In this document: piece after piece, positions 62,277 to 64,000 of the stretch
Position numbering within the stretch: position 1 is the stretch's first letter
Layout: each line of letters begins with the position of its first letter
Origin: Natronobeatus ordinarius
GTDB lineage: Archaea > Halobacteriota > Halobacteria > Halobacteriales > Natrialbaceae
Assembly: GCF_024362485.1 (NCBI RefSeq)
Contig: NZ_CP101456.1
Span: 1,736,001 to 1,800,000 of the forward strand
Direction of reading: 5' to 3'
Length of the DNA stretch: 64,000 nt
Program-made: the position numbers and the translations under genes
Notes under the pieces: model-generated
What the model was told of the DNA's origin: nothing
Seen by the model: only the letters and a program-made list of their open reading frames with translations
The model's database searches: none

Positions 62277-62971
62277 GCGGACAGATACCTCCGGATTCGC
62301 TCGTCGTCGGCGGTGACGCCCTCGGTCGAGCCGGACTCGACGACGGTGCCGTGGTCGAGCAGGTAGAAGCGGTCGGCTAAGTCCATCGCCAGCGGGAAGT
62401 TCTGTTCGACGAGCACCACCGTCGTCTCGGCGGAGACTGCGCGAAGGGCCTCGACGACCTGGTCGACGATCATCGGGGCGAGTCCCTCGCTCGGTTCGTC
62501 CACGAGCAGGAGGTCGTTGTTCCCGACCATGCCACGGGCGATGGCGAGCATCTGCTGTTGACCCCCGCTTAAGTTCCTCGCCTCTTTCTCACGAAACCGT
62601 TCGAGGGCGGGAAAGAGGTCGAAGACGTACTCTCGAAGCGCCTCGAAGTCTCCGTCCGGTGGCACCGACACCCGGACGTTCTCCTCGACGGTGAGGTAAC
62701 CGAACATCCGACGTTCCTCGGGCACCCAGCCGATCCCCTTGCGGGCGACGTCGTGGGTCCGCTGACCCGTGATATCCTCGCCGGCAAACAGAACGGTTCC
62801 TTCCCTCGGCGGCGTTAGCTGCAGGATCGATCGGAGCGTCGTCGTCTTGCCGACGCCGTTGCGACCGATCAGCGCGACGATCTCGCCTTCCTCGACCGAG
62901 AGGTCGACGCCCTGTAAGACGTGGCTCTCGCCGTAGTAGGTGTGGACGCCCTCGAGTTCGAGCAGCGTCAT
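62273..62971 (-). CDS. livF: Branched-chain amino acid type ABC ATPase, LivF
   Basis: A 232-aa ATPase with Walker A GRNGVGKTT, signature LSGGQQQMLA, Walker B LLLVDEPSEGLAP and the LivF-typical GKGIGWVPEERRMF-like segment (ARKGIGWVPEERR). It overlaps livG by 4 bases. Confidence 0.95.
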   Translation of the reverse strand: MTLLELEGVHTYYGESHVLQGVDLSVEEGEIVALIGRNGVGKTTTLRSILQLTPPREGTVLFAGEDITGQRTHDVARKGIGWVPEERRMFGYLTVEENVRVSVPPDGDFEALREYVFDLFPALERFREKEARNLSGGQQQMLAIARGMVGNNDLLLVDEPSEGLAPMIVDQVVEALRAVSAETTVVLVEQNFPLAMDLADRFYLLDHGTVVESGSTEGVTADDERIRRYLSA

Positions 62972-63801
62972 CCGGCCGTCACCCCCGCGTTTCCGGGCTC
63001 GTCGGCGTCTGAGGCGCCCTCCTCGTAGCCGCCGAGGTAGGCGCGCTGGACGGCCTCGCTCTCGCGAATCTCGGCCGGCTCCCCGTCGGCGATCAGCTCG
63101 CCCTGGTTGAGCACGACGACGCGGTCGCTGATCCCCATCACGACGTCCATGTTGTGCTCGATCAGCATGATCGCGTGATCGGTCGCGACGTCCTCGATGA
63201 TCTCCGTCACCTGACTCACGTCCTCGCTCGAGACGCCGGCGGTCGGCTCGTCAAGCAACAGCAGGTCCGGCTCGCCCGCCAGGGCGATCCCGATCTCGAG
63301 GTTGCGCTTCTCGCCGTGGCTGAGGTTCTGAGCCGGCCGATCCGCGTAGTGGTCGAGGCCGATCCGCTCGAGGATCGCCTCGGCCTCCGCGAAGTGGTCG
63401 TCGAAGGCGTGGACGTTGCGCCAGAAGCGCCAGGAGTCGCTGCCCCGGTGGGCCTGGACGGCGATGCGGACGTTCTCGAGGACGCTCAGCGTCGGGAAGA
63501 CGTTCGTGATCTGGTACGAGCGGTGGAGGCCGAGCAGCGCGGTCTCGTGGGGCGGCGCGTCGGTGATGTCGATCACGCCGTTCTCGTCCGCCCCATCAGC
63601 CGGCTGGTCCGACGGCGCGAACTCGATGGTGCCGTCTGTCGGCTCGAGCACGCCGGTCAGCAGGTTGAAAAACGTCGTCTTCCCGGCTCCGTTGGGGCCG
63701 ATGACCGAACAGAGTTCGCCCTCCTCGAGGGTGAACTCGACGTCGTTGACGGCGGTGATTCCGCCGAACTCCTTGGTCAGTCCGGATGTCGAGAGGAGCA
63801 T
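62968..63801 (-). CDS. livG: Branched-chain amino acid type ABC ATPase, LivG
   Basis: A 277-aa ATPase with Walker A GPNGAGKTT, signature LSHGEKRNLEIG, Walker B LLLLDEPTAGVS and H-loop LIEHNMDVV. The ATG at 63801 (MLLSTSGLTKEFGG) is preferred over an extension to 63900, which runs antisense into the binding-protein gene. It starts 2 bases after the livK stop. Confidence 0.95.
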   Translation of the reverse strand: MLLSTSGLTKEFGGITAVNDVEFTLEEGELCSVIGPNGAGKTTFFNLLTGVLEPTDGTIEFAPSDQPADGADENGVIDITDAPPHETALLGLHRSYQITNVFPTLSVLENVRIAVQAHRGSDSWRFWRNVHAFDDHFAEAEAILERIGLDHYADRPAQNLSHGEKRNLEIGIALAGEPDLLLLDEPTAGVSSEDVSQVTEIIEDVATDHAIMLIEHNMDVVMGISDRVVVLNQGELIADGEPAEIRESEAVQRAYLGGYEEGASDADEPGNAGVTAG

Positions 63802-63803
63802 GA

Positions 63804-64000
63804 TCAGCTGAGGTCGCAGCTGGCTTCCTCCGACGGCACCATCACCGCTTCCGGGGCGAGCGTCTCGACGGGTTCGCTCGGCATGACCGAGGCGTCCCAC
63901 GTGTCGGCGAACTCGTCGCTCGTCGGGACGGGCCAGGCGACGGTCATCGCCGAGGCCGCCTGATTGTTGTGCTCCTGGAACTGGTAGGCGTTCTCGCCTT
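63804..64000 (-). CDS. livK: Branched-chain amino acid type substrate-binding protein, LivK (C-terminal fragment)
   Basis: The last 65 or so codons of a gene entering from the right edge. Readable residues include YQFQEHNNQAASAM and a Cys close to the end (EEASCDLS, stop at 63804). This ending and its position directly before livG fit a Leu/Ile/Val-family periplasmic binding protein. The rest lies outside the window. Confidence 0.7.
   Translation of the reverse strand, partial: GENAYQFQEHNNQAASAMTVAWPVPTSDEFADTWDASVMPSEPVETLAPEAVMVPSEEASCDLS

Noticed and set aside
1-64000. CRISPR array
   Set aside because: No regularly spaced repeat of 25-40 bases with unique spacers was seen. The only regular repeats are the three tRNA-tail copies, whose intervals contain related rather than unique sequence.

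Overview
The window is chromosomal DNA from a halophilic archaeon (class Halobacteria). The GC content is high, with CTCGAG-rich coding regions and strongly acidic proteins. There are two TFB (transcription factor IIB) genes, a three-OB-fold RPA with its RPAP and phosphoesterase partners, an archaeal RNase P protein, HalOD1, SPW, CPBP and bifunctional-nuclease families, Tat-type substrate-binding lipoproteins, and TATA boxes a short distance upstream of start codons (leaderless style). A member of the Natrialbales is plausible, but the genus cannot be fixed from the sequence.

Layout. 0-3 kb: a candidate rod-determining factor RdfA followed by an archaea-specific SMC-like ATPase with a CxxC hook. 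3-5.4 kb: cobalamin adenosyltransferase and AMP phosphorylase. 5.4-11.3 kb: a stress cluster of six UspA genes (seven domains) around an AarF/UbiB kinase-like gene. 11.4-17.8 kb: a first TFB, bifunctional nuclease, TraB-like protein, HtrA-like protease, SPW protein, aldehyde dehydrogenase and HalOD1 protein. 18.2-21.5 kb: a MacB/LolCDE-like ABC exporter (one ATPase, two FtsX-type permeases). 21.6-25.4 kb: the RPA-RPAP-phosphoesterase operon, divergent from a riboflavin/F420-pathway reductase. 26-32.7 kb: nucleotidyltransferase, dodecin, IscA/HesB, acyl-CoA mutase large subunit, NimA-like oxidase, quinone oxidoreductase and CPBP protease.

32.8-35.1 kb: an aldo/keto reductase split by a TnpB-only (IS1341-type) element of about 1.47 kb. 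Removing the element restores the reading frame exactly. 35.5-40.7 kb: methyltransferase, ThiN-domain regulator, a second TFB, PflX-like radical SAM protein, ferritin-like protein plus DtxR/SirR regulator, and a 49-aa zinc-ribbon gene. 41.0-41.4 kb: tRNA-Gln(TTG) followed by two further copies of its 3' end, with covarying trailer hairpins.

42.1-48.6 kb: a complete dipeptide/oligopeptide ABC operon on the minus strand. 49.6-54.9 kb: the most unusual locus, a tandem duplication of a two-gene unit. Each unit encodes a Tat lipoprotein that looks like a circularly permuted SBP_bac_5 substrate-binding protein, coupled to a PAP2/Aur1-like membrane phosphatase. Both units carry the same 12-base motif upstream. 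54.9-59.7 kb: an orphan E1-alpha dehydrogenase subunit, another UspA, membrane proteins, small zinc-ribbon genes and a KAS III-like enzyme. 59.9-64 kb: a branched-chain amino acid type ABC operon (livK partial, livG, livF, livH, livM), cut by the right edge.

Functional links. The adenosyltransferase could supply adenosylcobalamin to the acyl-CoA mutase. RPA, RPAP and RPE form the known haloarchaeal ssDNA-binding module. The SirR/ferritin pair suggests metal-responsive iron handling. The peptide transporter and the permuted-SBP/PAP2 units lie back to back around rnp4.
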